A stretch of 14,928 nt of DNA from an uncultured Flavobacterium sp. Lineage in GTDB: Bacteria > Bacteroidota > Bacteroidia > Flavobacteriales > Flavobacteriaceae. The stretch lies in assembly GCA_945957245.1 (NCBI GenBank), contig CAMFLD010000020.1, positions 1 through 14,928 on the forward strand, in the 5' to 3' direction. The notes under the pieces are model-generated. The model was not told the DNA's origin and made no database searches. It was given only the letters and a program-made list of their open reading frames with translations. Made by a program: the position numbers and the translations under genes. Shown here piece by piece: positions 6,990-14,928 of this stretch; positions within the stretch are counted from its first letter, which is position 1, and every line of letters begins with the position of its first letter.

Positions 6990-8330
6990 ATGAAAAAGTC
7001 ATTCATTATCTCCTGCCTGCTTATTGGTTTGGGTGCTTCTGCACAAGACCATTTCTCGGGAATCAGTACGTCGAACCGTGTCGGAATCTTAAATGGTGCT
7101 CTTAATCCCGCTGAATTTGCCAATCTTTCCAAAAAATTTGAGGTTAACTTTTTTGGTGTTAGTTTTGATGTGGCCAACAATAAAGTTGGTTTTAATGATT
7201 TGGTTTCCGGCAATAATCTTGAAACTTTGATTTTCACGGGAACCGACCCAGTAAACATGCGATTTGACGGTCAGATTATGGGACCGGGATTTGCCATGAA
7301 ATGGTTTAAATGGGGATTTGGAGTTACAACCAAAGCGAATGTAAAATTTGACGTTATTGATGTGAATCCGGCGATTGGTAATGCCATCACTAATGATAAC
7401 CTGATACTAAACACAACTATACTCAACAATCCCGGAAATCAAAGACTAAACGGAACTTCTTATGGTGAAGTTGGATTGTCAGTGGCAAGAACACTTGTAG
7501 ACAATGAAAAGCACAAACTTACTGCCGGAGTTACCCTTAAAATCCTGTTTCCCGGCTCCTATTCTAATGTTGGTCTAAAAAACTTAGATGGTACCGTTTA
7601 CCAAAATACAACCGGTGCCTATCTGACTACCAATGGCCCTGCAGAGCTAAACATTGCCTATTCCGGTAATTTAGCCAACAGTTTCCGCAATTTTGATGAT
7701 TACAGTAAATCCATTTTTGGAGGACTGAATGGTTTTGCTGGGGATATCGGTGTTACTTATTTATGGAAAGACATTCTTAAAACAGGCTACAAATTAAAAG
7801 CAGGCGCTTCAATCAGAAACATCGGAAGCATGACGTATAAAGACAACAACAATTATAATTCTAATTATACGCTTAACATTCCGAATTCCAATCCGTTGGA
7901 TTTGAGTCAGTTTAGCAATGTAAATAATCTGAGCGAAGTAGAAGACATTCTTATCTCTGATGGTTATTTGAGTGTAAATGACAGACAGAAAAGAGATTTT
8001 AAGGTAAACTTACCTACTACCTTGTCATTATATGCTGATTTTAAAATTGTTCCAAAATTCTACGTGACAGGTTATCTCCAACAAAGGCTGAAAAAAGACA
8101 ATGGTGATAATCAGATTACGGCAAGAAATATTGTATCCGTAACACCACGATTTAATATTGGTGTGTTTGAGGCCTATGTTCCGCTTTCACATGATGATAT
8201 TTCGGGAACCAATGTTGGAGCCGGATTCAGATGGTTTGGTTTCTATCTCGGTTCTAATTCAGTTTTCACATCTCTGGCTGATGGTAAACAGGCCGATGCC
8301 TATCTTGGATATCGTTTGGCATTTTTATAA
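6990..8330 (+). CDS. DUF5723-like outer-membrane protein
   Basis: A 446-residue protein with a clear signal peptide: MKKSFIISCLLIGLGASA, with predicted cleavage after A18 and mature start QDH. The mature part begins with SNRVGILNGALNPAEFANL, the 'NPA' region typical of DUF5723 and FadL/PorV-like barrels of Bacteroidota. It continues with many amphipathic beta strands, including FEVNFFGVSFDV, FAMKWFKWGFGVTTKANVKF, FNIGVFEAYVPLS, NVGAGFRWFGFYLGS and the terminal YLGYRLAFL. It is therefore predicted to sit in the outer membrane as a beta-barrel. No enzymatic motif or ligand site was seen, so the role is unknown. The family call is from recall of the pattern. The gene is 100 bp after the pseudouridine synthase gene. 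A weak -7-like TATATTTA is at 6948-6955. Confidence 0.78.
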   Translation: MKKSFIISCLLIGLGASAQDHFSGISTSNRVGILNGALNPAEFANLSKKFEVNFFGVSFDVANNKVGFNDLVSGNNLETLIFTGTDPVNMRFDGQIMGPGFAMKWFKWGFGVTTKANVKFDVIDVNPAIGNAITNDNLILNTTILNNPGNQRLNGTSYGEVGLSVARTLVDNEKHKLTAGVTLKILFPGSYSNVGLKNLDGTVYQNTTGAYLTTNGPAELNIAYSGNLANSFRNFDDYSKSIFGGLNGFAGDIGVTYLWKDILKTGYKLKAGASIRNIGSMTYKDNNNYNSNYTLNIPNSNPLDLSQFSNVNNLSEVEDILISDGYLSVNDRQKRDFKVNLPTTLSLYADFKIVPKFYVTGYLQQRLKKDNGDNQITARNIVSVTPRFNIGVFEAYVPLSHDDISGTNVGAGFRWFGFYLGSNSVFTSLADGKQADAYLGYRLAFL

Positions 8331-8388
8331 AGAATAAAATTGAATTTTTCCGACTAAAAATGTAACTTGCTGGTTCAACCAACCGGCT

Positions 8389-9720
8389 ATGATTTTTAAG
8401 ACTGATATCAATTACCGAAAACAATCGTTAATCAAGTTATTGAACTGTATCCAAAAGTATGAGCAGGAAATATTAAATGCTTTATATGCAGATTTTAAAA
8501 AACCTGATTTTGAAGGCATTATAAGCGAAACAGGATACATTATTTCTGAACTTAATCATACCATTAAAAATATTACTAAATGGGCAAAACCGACTATGGT
8601 TTTGCCTTCTCTTTTAAATTTTCCCTCAACTGATTATATCTACAAGGAACCTTACGGAAAAGTCCTGATTATTGCACCTTGGAATTATCCGTTCCAATTA
8701 GCTTTCTGCCCATTGATTACTGCTGTTGCTGCTGGTAATTCGGTTGTTGTAAAACCCTCTGAGCTTACCCCTAACACTTCAAAAATAACCGCCAAAATCA
8801 TTCTGGAAGTTTTCGCCCGAGAACATGTTGAATGCATCGAAGGCGGTGTGGCTGTTGCCCGGGAATTACTTAGCAGGCGTTGGGATTATATCTTCTTTAC
8901 CGGAAGTGTGGCTGTGGGTAAAATAGTTGCTCAGGCTGCCGCCGAAAACCTAACTCCTGTGACTTTGGAATTAGGCGGTAAAAATCCCTGCATAATTGAT
9001 GCGACGGCTAACCTGAAACTGGCCGCCAAAAGAATCGTATGGGGCAAATTTCTCAATGCAGGGCAAACCTGTATAGCTCCCGATTATTTATTGGTTTCTG
9101 ATAAGGTAAAAGAAAAATTAACCGAATACCTAAAAGCTGAAATCGTCAATGCTTATGGGCAAAATCCCGAAGCATCGGCTGATTTCTCAAGAATCATCAA
9201 TGAGAAAAACTGGAAAAGACTAACTGCAATGCTCAAAGACGAAACTATTATTGCCGGTGGACAAACCAATGCTAATGACTATTATATAGCTCCTACACTT
9301 ATTGATGAACCAAAATTGGAAAGCCTGATAATGCAGGATGAAATATTTGGTCCACTACTCCCAATTTTGTCTTATAAAAACGACAAAGAACTTCACGATA
9401 TCATCAACCGGTATGAAAAACCATTGTCTTTATTTGTCTTTACTGATGATAAATCATTTGCCAAAAAAATAATACGTAATTATTCTTTTGGCGGAGGCTG
9501 TATTAATGACACTGTTGTCCATTTTTCCAATAGACGCCTGCCATTTGGAGGCATAGGCCATAGTGGTATAGGTGCCTATCACGGAAAATTGGGTTTTGAT
9601 ACTTTTTCGCATAAAAAAAGCATTGTAAAAAAGGGGAATTGGCTTGATATTCCTATACGTTATGCTCCTTATCAAGGAAAAATAAAAATTTTGAAGCGAT
9701 TGTTAAAATGGCTAAGTTAA
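8389..9720 (+). CDS. Aldehyde dehydrogenase, class-3 (ALDH3) type
   Basis: An NAD(P)-dependent enzyme oxidising aldehydes to carboxylic acids. The ALDH3-like layout suggests medium or long-chain aliphatic or aromatic aldehydes, though the substrate is inferred. In 443 residues it shows IAPWNYPF (95-102, N99), VVKPSE (120-125, K122), FTGSVAVGK (170-178, cofactor loop), ELGGKNP (194-200, general base E194), NAGQTCIAPDY (223-233, nucleophile C228) and DEIFGP (317-322, E318). All catalytic residues are intact. The C-terminus is a basic-hydrophobic tail (KIKILKRLLKWLS), which could touch the membrane as in fatty aldehyde dehydrogenases. The N-terminus is about 15 residues shorter than usual for ALDH3. 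The upstream frame has no alternative start before its stop codon at 8341-8343, so the ATG at 8389 is kept. Confidence 0.93.
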   Translation: MIFKTDINYRKQSLIKLLNCIQKYEQEILNALYADFKKPDFEGIISETGYIISELNHTIKNITKWAKPTMVLPSLLNFPSTDYIYKEPYGKVLIIAPWNYPFQLAFCPLITAVAAGNSVVVKPSELTPNTSKITAKIILEVFAREHVECIEGGVAVARELLSRRWDYIFFTGSVAVGKIVAQAAAENLTPVTLELGGKNPCIIDATANLKLAAKRIVWGKFLNAGQTCIAPDYLLVSDKVKEKLTEYLKAEIVNAYGQNPEASADFSRIINEKNWKRLTAMLKDETIIAGGQTNANDYYIAPTLIDEPKLESLIMQDEIFGPLLPILSYKNDKELHDIINRYEKPLSLFVFTDDKSFAKKIIRNYSFGGGCINDTVVHFSNRRLPFGGIGHSGIGAYHGKLGFDTFSHKKSIVKKGNWLDIPIRYAPYQGKIKILKRLLKWLS

Positions 9721-9734
9721 TTTCTTTATTTTTG
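9700..9734 (+). promoter_or_regulatory. Candidate promoter for the hybrid histidine kinase
   Basis: TATTTTTG at 9727-9734 fits TAnnTTTG exactly. A TTG at 9700-9702 lies 24 bases upstream as a possible -33 element, a little far. The leader to the TTG start codon at 9765 would be about 25 nt. Confidence 0.5.
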
Positions 9735-9764
9735 ATTCAAACCTAAACCAATTCATTAATTAAG

Positions 9765-12700
9765 TTGAACGACTTTTTTACCTTTTCAAACACGAACAAC
9801 CTGATTATTATTGTGGTTTTGCTATTGTTTTTGTACGGTGCTTATTTTGCCACCAGTAATTCACTAAAAGCAAAGCTAAACTTACGCAATCAATCTGATT
9901 TGGAACCAAAAGAACAGCAGTATGAACTGTATCTGTTATTTTTTGGAATTACTATTCCACTCGTAGAGTCGATCCTCGAAATATTCCATGTAAGAACCAC
10001 CAGTTTTTTAATTCCGAACATTTTAATTGGGATAACCCTGATTATTTTTTACCTGCTTTGTACCCGAACGGTATTCTTTGCAAGACATATCAAGAGTGTT
10101 TTTTTAATTTGTTATTTTGCTTATTTTGGACTTATAGTAGCTTATGTCTTTTTTAATGACTTTGAATTAATCTGCTATGTTGCTCTGATATTAACTTACT
10201 TCTTGTCCTATTTTGTTTTTAAAAACATTTTGCATTACTGGCTTTTTGTCATTACCTGCCTGATGCTTTTGATTAGTTCCTATGGTTTCGAACTCATTCC
10301 TCACGATTATACCATTATCCTGATTTGTGCCTTTATACTAACCACGACCATTCATACAGCACGGTATTTGGCATTAATAGATACCCGAAATAAATTTTTA
10401 TTTACCAACCTTATAGTCCATAAAGGAAACTCTCTCATTATCACAACCAACCGCAAAGGAGAAGTGTCTTTTTGCAGTGAATCCATCAAAGAAATTTTGG
10501 GTTACAATGTCGATGAAGTAATGGGGATGGGATTTTGGACATTAACCGAAGATGCTGAGTTTGTGGGCGAGGAATACCACAATAATTATCAGGATGACCG
10601 ACTCTATGTAAGAAAGTTAAAATGTAAAAATGGGGATTATAAATACATCCTGTGGAAAGATAAAAAATACTCCGAGGATATCGTCATAGGTATCGGTCAG
10701 GATGTCACAGAAAAGATAAATATCGAAAATCAGTACCGAAGCCTAATTGAATCTGCTGCTGATTTGATTTACGAAATTGATTTAACTTCGACGATAACTT
10801 ATGTCAATCAATTTACCGAAAAAACCCTGGGTTATTCCAAGGATGAAATTATCGATAAGCATTTCTTCAAATTCATCCGCAGTGATTATGTAGATTATGT
10901 GGTTGACTTTTATAAAGATATTCCAAAAGAGGCCAATGAATACAATGATTTGGTCTTTCCAATTGTCAAAAAAGACAGAGATTCCATCTGGGTTTCGCAA
11001 AAAGTTGCACTTAAGAAAAATGTAAATGGTGACGTTGTAGGTTTTTCTGCCATTGCCAGAGACATTACTTTGATTAAGAGCCTTGAAATTGAACACTACA
11101 ATCGCAGCAAAAAAGTAAGGATTCATAACGAAACCCTTAAAATATTAACTTCCCAGAGTTATTCCAACAAAGATACTTTTAACGGAATTCTAAAAAACAT
11201 ACTTAAGATTGCTAGTACAAACTGTTCCATTGACCGAGTTAGCTACTGGTCTTTCCTCAAGGATGGTATACGCTGTGATAGTCTTTATTACCTCAACAGT
11301 GACCGCTTTGAAAAGAATTTTGTAATCGATAGGGAACGACATCCTATTTATTTCAGGAATATTGAATTGGGAACGCAGATTGTAGCTTCTAATGTTTATG
11401 ACAATACCATTACTCAAGAGCTTTGTTATGAGTATTTCCCTAAAAATAATATTATGTCGTTGTTGGACACGCCTATCTTTATCAATGGGGAAATAAAAGG
11501 CGTATTATGTTTTGAAAAAATAGGCCGTCCGATAGAATGGGACAATGAAGATATCAATTTCTCCCGTTCAGTTGCCGACCTGATTGCTATTGCCATTGAG
11601 TCAAATTTACTTTTAGAATCAGATAAAAAGCTATCTTATAAAAGTGAAATTCTGACGGTAATAAACAAAAACACACAGAAGTTCTTAATGTCTAAAAATA
11701 CGGATGAAATTTTTCAGGGAATCTTAGCCGCTATTGGAAATGTAATTCAGGTAGACCGATTGTCTTTCTTTGAAAATGATGCTGCCAATAAGACATTAAT
11801 ACAAAAATACCGCTGGTCAGGGGAATCCAAAAGCATTTCCGAACTCAATCCATTAATTATGGAAGTCCCTTATAGTAAAGTTCCGGATGTAATGGAATCC
11901 ATGCTGGAGAACAAACCTTACTTCAATATCACCCGAAAAATTAAAAACGAGGAAACAAAAGCACTATTGGAAATGCTGATTACAAAGTCAATATTATTCC
12001 TCCCAATCTATGTCAAAAAAGAGCTATATGGTCTCGTTGTATTTGTGGTTACCCAAAGCGAAAGGGAATGGACTGCCGATGAAGTGAGTACTTTACAGAC
12101 ATTGGCTAACAATATCTCTTATGCTATTGAACGTAACCTGAACGAATCTATAATCAAGGAAAGCGAAGAGCGGTTCCGTCTTTTGGCAAGTAACATCCCG
12201 GGAACTGTACATCTATCAAGATATGATGACAAATGGTCTAAAATTTATTTGAATGATGAAATTGAAAAGCTGACTGGTTATTCAAAAGATGATTTCCTTC
12301 AGGGAAAAACCTATTATATTGATTTGGTACATCCGGATGATTTACAAACAGTCAAGGATAAAGCCGATGAATTGTTCCGAAATAAGGAAAAAATCCATTT
12401 AATCTATCGTATCATTAATAAAGATGGTAAATATGTATGGGTTGAGGAATTTGGAGAACCTATTTTCAAAGGAAATACTATTGAATACATTGTGGGTATC
12501 TTTATTGATATTACCCAAAGGATTGAAGCTGAAGAAGCAATTAAAGCCAAAAATTATGCAGAGGCTGCCAATAGAGCCAAATCAGAATTTTTAGCAAATA
12601 TGAGTCACGAAATCCGAACTCCTTTAAACGGAATTATTGGATTTACCGAACTTCTGATGAATTCAAAACTCGAAGACATTCAGAAAAAATATATGATGAC

Positions 12701-13718
12701 TATCAATCAATCGGCCAATTCCCTGATGGAAGTTATCAATAATATTCTTGACTTTTCAAAAATCGAATCCGGTAAACTGGAACTTAATATTGAGAAAGTA
12801 GATGTTATGGAGATTACCAATCAGGTAGTGGATTTGATAAAATATGAAGCCGATTTAAAGAAAATCAAAATCCATTTGGATATTGCTCCGGAGGTTCCTA
12901 AATTTATAGAGGTTGATTATATAAGGTTGAAACAGGTTTTAATTAATCTGTTAAGTAATGCTGTTAAATTTACTGAGAAAGGAAGTGTTGAATTAAAAGT
13001 ATCTGTCTTCCAAATAATTGACGAGAACAGAATACAACTAAAGTTCCTTGTAAAAGATACCGGAATCGGCATCAGGAAAAACAATCAGCTCCGAATATTT
13101 GAAGCATTTTCACAGGCTGACAACTCGACAACCAAAAAATTCGGCGGTACAGGTCTAGGGCTTTCTATCTCCAATCAGTTATTAGGTTTAATGAACAGTC
13201 AGTTAGAACTGGAAAGTGAATTTGGCAAAGGAAGTGAATTTAGTTTTGTGCTTGAAGTAGCTTATTCGAATCAGCAAAATGTTTCAAAAGATAATGAGCA
13301 TGCAGAAAAGGCAGATACATCGAACCAAATTGTAACCAACGAAGAGAAAACTATTTTCATTGTTGAAGACAACAAAATAAATATGCTTTTGGCAAAAACA
13401 CTAGTAAAGCAGATTGTTCCGAATGCTACAATATTTGAATTGGAAAACGGAAAAGAAGCTTTGGAAAAAACGCAGGAATTAGTTCCTGATTTAATCTTAA
13501 TGGACATTCAGATGCCTGTAATGAACGGGTATGATTCAACACAGGAGATCAGGAAAATTCCAAAAGCCGAACATATTCCAATCATTGCCCTGACGGCCGG
13601 GACAATTGTAGGCGAAAAGGAAAAATGTATTGAATACGGGATGAATGATTACATTCCGAAACCAATAGACAAAGAACATTTGACTAAGATAATCAGTCAG
13701 TGGATGGCAAAAAACTAA
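9765..13718 (+). CDS. Membrane hybrid histidine kinase: 7TM-PAS-PAS-GAF-GAF-PAS-HisKA-HATPase-receiver
   Basis: A 1317-residue sensor kinase. Seven hydrophobic segments lie at about residues 12-29, 54-72, 81-98, 112-130, 135-151, 157-173 and 182-203. They are followed by PAS domains near 218-320 and 325-440, GAF domains near 470-615 and 640-790, and a third PAS near 802-920. The kinase core has phospho-accepting H948 (MSHEIRTPLNG), N box N1065, DTGIG (1098-1102), F box (1111-1119) and GGTGLGLSI (1127-1135). The C-terminal receiver has E1201/D1202, D1247, T1277 and K1299. No HPt domain is present, so the phosphorelay must continue through a separate protein. The start is TTG. The frame has a stop at 9744-9746 with no ATG or GTG between, and the first internal Met is far downstream at about residue 167, so TTG is the only sensible choice. 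It probably has its own promoter. The signal sensed is unknown. Confidence 0.92.
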   Translation: MNDFFTFSNTNNLIIIVVLLLFLYGAYFATSNSLKAKLNLRNQSDLEPKEQQYELYLLFFGITIPLVESILEIFHVRTTSFLIPNILIGITLIIFYLLCTRTVFFARHIKSVFLICYFAYFGLIVAYVFFNDFELICYVALILTYFLSYFVFKNILHYWLFVITCLMLLISSYGFELIPHDYTIILICAFILTTTIHTARYLALIDTRNKFLFTNLIVHKGNSLIITTNRKGEVSFCSESIKEILGYNVDEVMGMGFWTLTEDAEFVGEEYHNNYQDDRLYVRKLKCKNGDYKYILWKDKKYSEDIVIGIGQDVTEKINIENQYRSLIESAADLIYEIDLTSTITYVNQFTEKTLGYSKDEIIDKHFFKFIRSDYVDYVVDFYKDIPKEANEYNDLVFPIVKKDRDSIWVSQKVALKKNVNGDVVGFSAIARDITLIKSLEIEHYNRSKKVRIHNETLKILTSQSYSNKDTFNGILKNILKIASTNCSIDRVSYWSFLKDGIRCDSLYYLNSDRFEKNFVIDRERHPIYFRNIELGTQIVASNVYDNTITQELCYEYFPKNNIMSLLDTPIFINGEIKGVLCFEKIGRPIEWDNEDINFSRSVADLIAIAIESNLLLESDKKLSYKSEILTVINKNTQKFLMSKNTDEIFQGILAAIGNVIQVDRLSFFENDAANKTLIQKYRWSGESKSISELNPLIMEVPYSKVPDVMESMLENKPYFNITRKIKNEETKALLEMLITKSILFLPIYVKKELYGLVVFVVTQSEREWTADEVSTLQTLANNISYAIERNLNESIIKESEERFRLLASNIPGTVHLSRYDDKWSKIYLNDEIEKLTGYSKDDFLQGKTYYIDLVHPDDLQTVKDKADELFRNKEKIHLIYRIINKDGKYVWVEEFGEPIFKGNTIEYIVGIFIDITQRIEAEEAIKAKNYAEAANRAKSEFLANMSHEIRTPLNGIIGFTELLMNSKLEDIQKKYMMTINQSANSLMEVINNILDFSKIESGKLELNIEKVDVMEITNQVVDLIKYEADLKKIKIHLDIAPEVPKFIEVDYIRLKQVLINLLSNAVKFTEKGSVELKVSVFQIIDENRIQLKFLVKDTGIGIRKNNQLRIFEAFSQADNSTTKKFGGTGLGLSISNQLLGLMNSQLELESEFGKGSEFSFVLEVAYSNQQNVSKDNEHAEKADTSNQIVTNEEKTIFIVEDNKINMLLAKTLVKQIVPNATIFELENGKEALEKTQELVPDLILMDIQMPVMNGYDSTQEIRKIPKAEHIPIIALTAGTIVGEKEKCIEYGMNDYIPKPIDKEHLTKIISQWMAKN

Positions 13719-13757
13719 CCTGAAATACAAAAACAAAGCAAACTAAAATTTATTATT

Positions 13758-14615
13758 ATGAAATGGGAAAAACAGGAAAGCGATACATTTGAAGACCGCA
13801 GAGGAATGTCAGGCGGAAAGAAAGCCATTCTTGGAGGAGGTGCCATAGGAATTATAGTGTTGTTGCTGAAGTTATTTGGAGGTGAAAGCGGACAGAATAT
13901 TGGCAATATCATCGAACAGACACAGGGAAATCAAACCGAACAAACTTCTACACAAACCCGTGAATTATCCCCGGAAGAAAAGGAAATGGGCGATTTTTCA
14001 GAATCGGTTTTTGTTTATAACTGTAAAACGTGGACTACCATTTTACAGGAAAATAATAGGTCATTTGAAAAACCGGGAATGGTACTTTTTGATGATGCAG
14101 TAAGTACCGCCTGTGGAGATGCAAGTTCTTCAGCCGGACCTTTTTACTGTCCCGGAGATCAAAAAATCTATATGGATCTTAGGTTTTTCCAAGAACTAAA
14201 ATCACGTTTCGGTGCTGAAGGCGGCGACTTCGCCATTGCTTATGTAATTGCCCATGAAATGGGACACCACATTCAAAAACTATTAGGAACCTCTGATAAA
14301 GTGCGCCAGCTTCAATCCGGAAAAAGTGAAGCTGAAGCCAATAAACTTTCCGTTTGCCTTGAGCTTCAGGCCGATTTTTACGCCGGTGTATGGGCACATT
14401 ACAACAAAAACCTTCTTGAAGAAGGCGATATCGAAGAAGCGTTAAGTGCTGCTAATGCCGTAGGTGATGATGCTATCCAGAAAAAAATGCAGGGACAGGT
14501 TGTTCCGGACAGCTTCACTCATGGAACCTCCAAGCAGCGTATGGAGTGGTTTATGAAAGGATATAATTCAGGAGATATCAAACAGGGAGATACTTTTTCG
14601 GCGTTGCTGAATTAA
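13758..14615 (+). CDS. ypfJ: YpfJ-type neutral zinc metallopeptidase
   Basis: A 285-residue protein of the Zn_peptidase (PF04228, YpfJ/KPN_02809) family. The N-terminus carries the family's MKWEKQESDTFEDRRGMSGG opening, followed by a single membrane segment (about 22-40) and a Gln/Thr-rich low-complexity linker (47-70). The enzymatic domain has the zinc motif HEMGHH (166-171: H166, E167, H170). It continues with the LELQADFYAGVWAH block (201-214), which in this family includes the likely third ligand, E202. Cys89, Cys119 and Cys131 also fit the family. The physiological substrate is not known. The length is normal and the gene intact. It starts 39 bp after the kinase gene with no clear promoter between, so read-through is possible. 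Its stop codon TAA overlaps, on the opposite strand, the stop of a comM-like remnant. Confidence 0.92.
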   Translation: MKWEKQESDTFEDRRGMSGGKKAILGGGAIGIIVLLLKLFGGESGQNIGNIIEQTQGNQTEQTSTQTRELSPEEKEMGDFSESVFVYNCKTWTTILQENNRSFEKPGMVLFDDAVSTACGDASSSAGPFYCPGDQKIYMDLRFFQELKSRFGAEGGDFAIAYVIAHEMGHHIQKLLGTSDKVRQLQSGKSEAEANKLSVCLELQADFYAGVWAHYNKNLLEEGDIEEALSAANAVGDDAIQKKMQGQVVPDSFTHGTSKQRMEWFMKGYNSGDIKQGDTFSALLN

Positions 14616-14674
14616 CCCAGCGAACCGTCTCTATCCAAACTTCTGTATTGAATAGCTTCTGCAATATGGTTTGG
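14612..14674 (-). pseudogene. comM: 3' remnant of a comM/yifB (Mg chelatase-like AAA ATPase) gene
   Basis: Read on the minus strand from 14674, the sequence encodes 20 residues containing HIAEAIQYRSLDRDGSLG and then a stop (TAA, 14614-14612). This matches the characteristic C-terminal end of ComM/YifB proteins, where '...HIAEAIQYR.LDR..WLG' is nearly invariant. Upstream on the same strand the frame continues as an unrelated, AT-rich stretch to a stop at 14758-14756. None of the three minus frames shows the preceding 'RTIADL' helix or any AAA+ sequence. The gene is thus reduced to its last codons. Its stop shares bases with the ypfJ stop, suggesting that an intact comM once converged on ypfJ here. 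ComM family members promote branch migration during natural transformation in other bacteria. Confidence 0.7.
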
Positions 14675-14799
14675 TAAATTTCCCATTTTCGGACAGTTTA
14701 AAAGTATTAAATTTAACTTTTGAATTATATGAAAAAATCGAGATTTACAGAAGTATCAATTGAAAACTATTAATATATTAACGAATTAAATATGTAAAA

Positions 14800-14820
14800 A
14801 AAACGCCTAATTGGCGTTTT
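14800..14820. terminator. Bidirectional hairpin terminator
   Basis: AAAACGCC (14800-14807) pairs perfectly with GGCGTTTT (14813-14820) around the five-base loop TAATT. An eight-base A run (14796-14803) precedes the GC core and TTTTCTTTTT follows it, so it can act as a rho-independent terminator in both directions. On the plus strand it would end ypfJ transcripts 185 bp after the stop. On the minus strand it lies 4 bp after the stop of a possible gene entering from the right. Confidence 0.88.
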
Positions 14821-14824
14821 CTTT

Positions 14825-14928
14825 TTACTTAAAATACAATTCTGAAAAATATTTATTCCTATAAAACGGAATTAAAAAATAAAAAAAATCATTTTTAGTA
14901 ATTACCTTTTTATTTAATAGCCTAAAAT
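14825..14928 (-). CDS. Possible C-terminus of a minus-strand gene, start outside the window
   Basis: From the window edge the minus strand is open for 33 full codons and ends in TAA at 14827-14825, just 4 bp before a strong terminator. The encoded residues are rich in Phe, Lys, Asn, Tyr and Ile, including KNDFFYFLIPFYRNKYFSE. An uninterrupted frame of this length in DNA this AT-rich, placed exactly against a terminator, suggests a real gene end. The piece is too short to assign to a family. It could be chance, because only about 100 bases are visible. Confidence 0.35.
   Translation of the reverse strand, partial: FRLLNKKVITKNDFFYFLIPFYRNKYFSELYFK

Larger units (their letters stand above)
14616..14928. 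other. Right-hand non-coding or junction region
   Basis: These 313 bases hold no complete gene. They contain the comM-like remnant at the left, then about 125 bases of AT-rich sequence (14675-14799) in which nothing was recognised, then a strong hairpin terminator. The last 108 bases are extremely AT-rich, with 17 G or C by my count, and contain only the possible end of a minus-strand gene. No tRNA, direct repeat or transposase fragment was seen to mark an insertion. Confidence 0.6.

Noticed and set aside
688..9764. Sigma-54 type -24/-12 promoters (GG-N10-GC) near the activator's possible targets
   Set aside because: TTGC occurrences in the intergenic spaces (near 713, 5338 and 8367) lack a GG at the required spacing, so no target promoter can be named here.

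Overview
The window looks like chromosomal DNA from a member of the Bacteroidota, most likely a Flavobacterium-like species. The evidence is the AT-rich, K/N/I-rich coding sequence, the Bacteroidota promoter -7 motif TAnnTTTG upstream of several genes, the lack of clear Shine-Dalgarno sequences, and the protein families present: a DUF2007 protein, a DUF5723-like outer-membrane protein, a B1 metallo-beta-lactamase, and a hybrid kinase with a complex sensory N-terminus. No rRNA, tRNA, CRISPR array or intact insertion sequence was seen.

Left part (1-5134). The window opens inside an outer-membrane-barrel-like protein (1-687). A YbjJ-type MFS transporter follows (736-1959). Converging on it, 17 bp away, is the end of a minus-strand run of five closely spaced genes. 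In transcription order these are: an NtrC-family sigma-54 activator without a DNA-binding domain (3971-5134), a single-RecA-domain DEAD-box-like protein (3332-3946), a DUF2007 protein (3094-3312), a small membrane-anchored or secreted hypothetical protein (2754-3050), and a complete subclass B1 metallo-beta-lactamase with a possible lipoprotein signal (1977-2735). Gaps are 18-43 bp, so the genes could share a transcript.

Middle part (5135-9720). A 225-bp divergent intergenic region carries a good promoter for panB (pantothenate biosynthesis), followed closely by an RluA-family pseudouridine synthase. Next come a signal-peptide-bearing outer-membrane protein and a class-3-type aldehyde dehydrogenase.

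Right part (9721-14928). A 1317-residue hybrid histidine kinase has about seven membrane segments, three PAS domains, two GAF domains, the kinase core and a receiver. It is followed by a YpfJ-type zinc metallopeptidase. The last 313 bases hold no complete gene. They contain what looks like the final 20 codons of a comM/yifB gene on the minus strand, with nothing recognisable before it. They also contain a strong bidirectional hairpin terminator and, at the window edge, an extremely AT-rich minus-strand open frame that ends just before that terminator. This edge reads as a rearrangement or gene-loss junction and is the least ordinary part of the window, together with the beta-lactamase operon.
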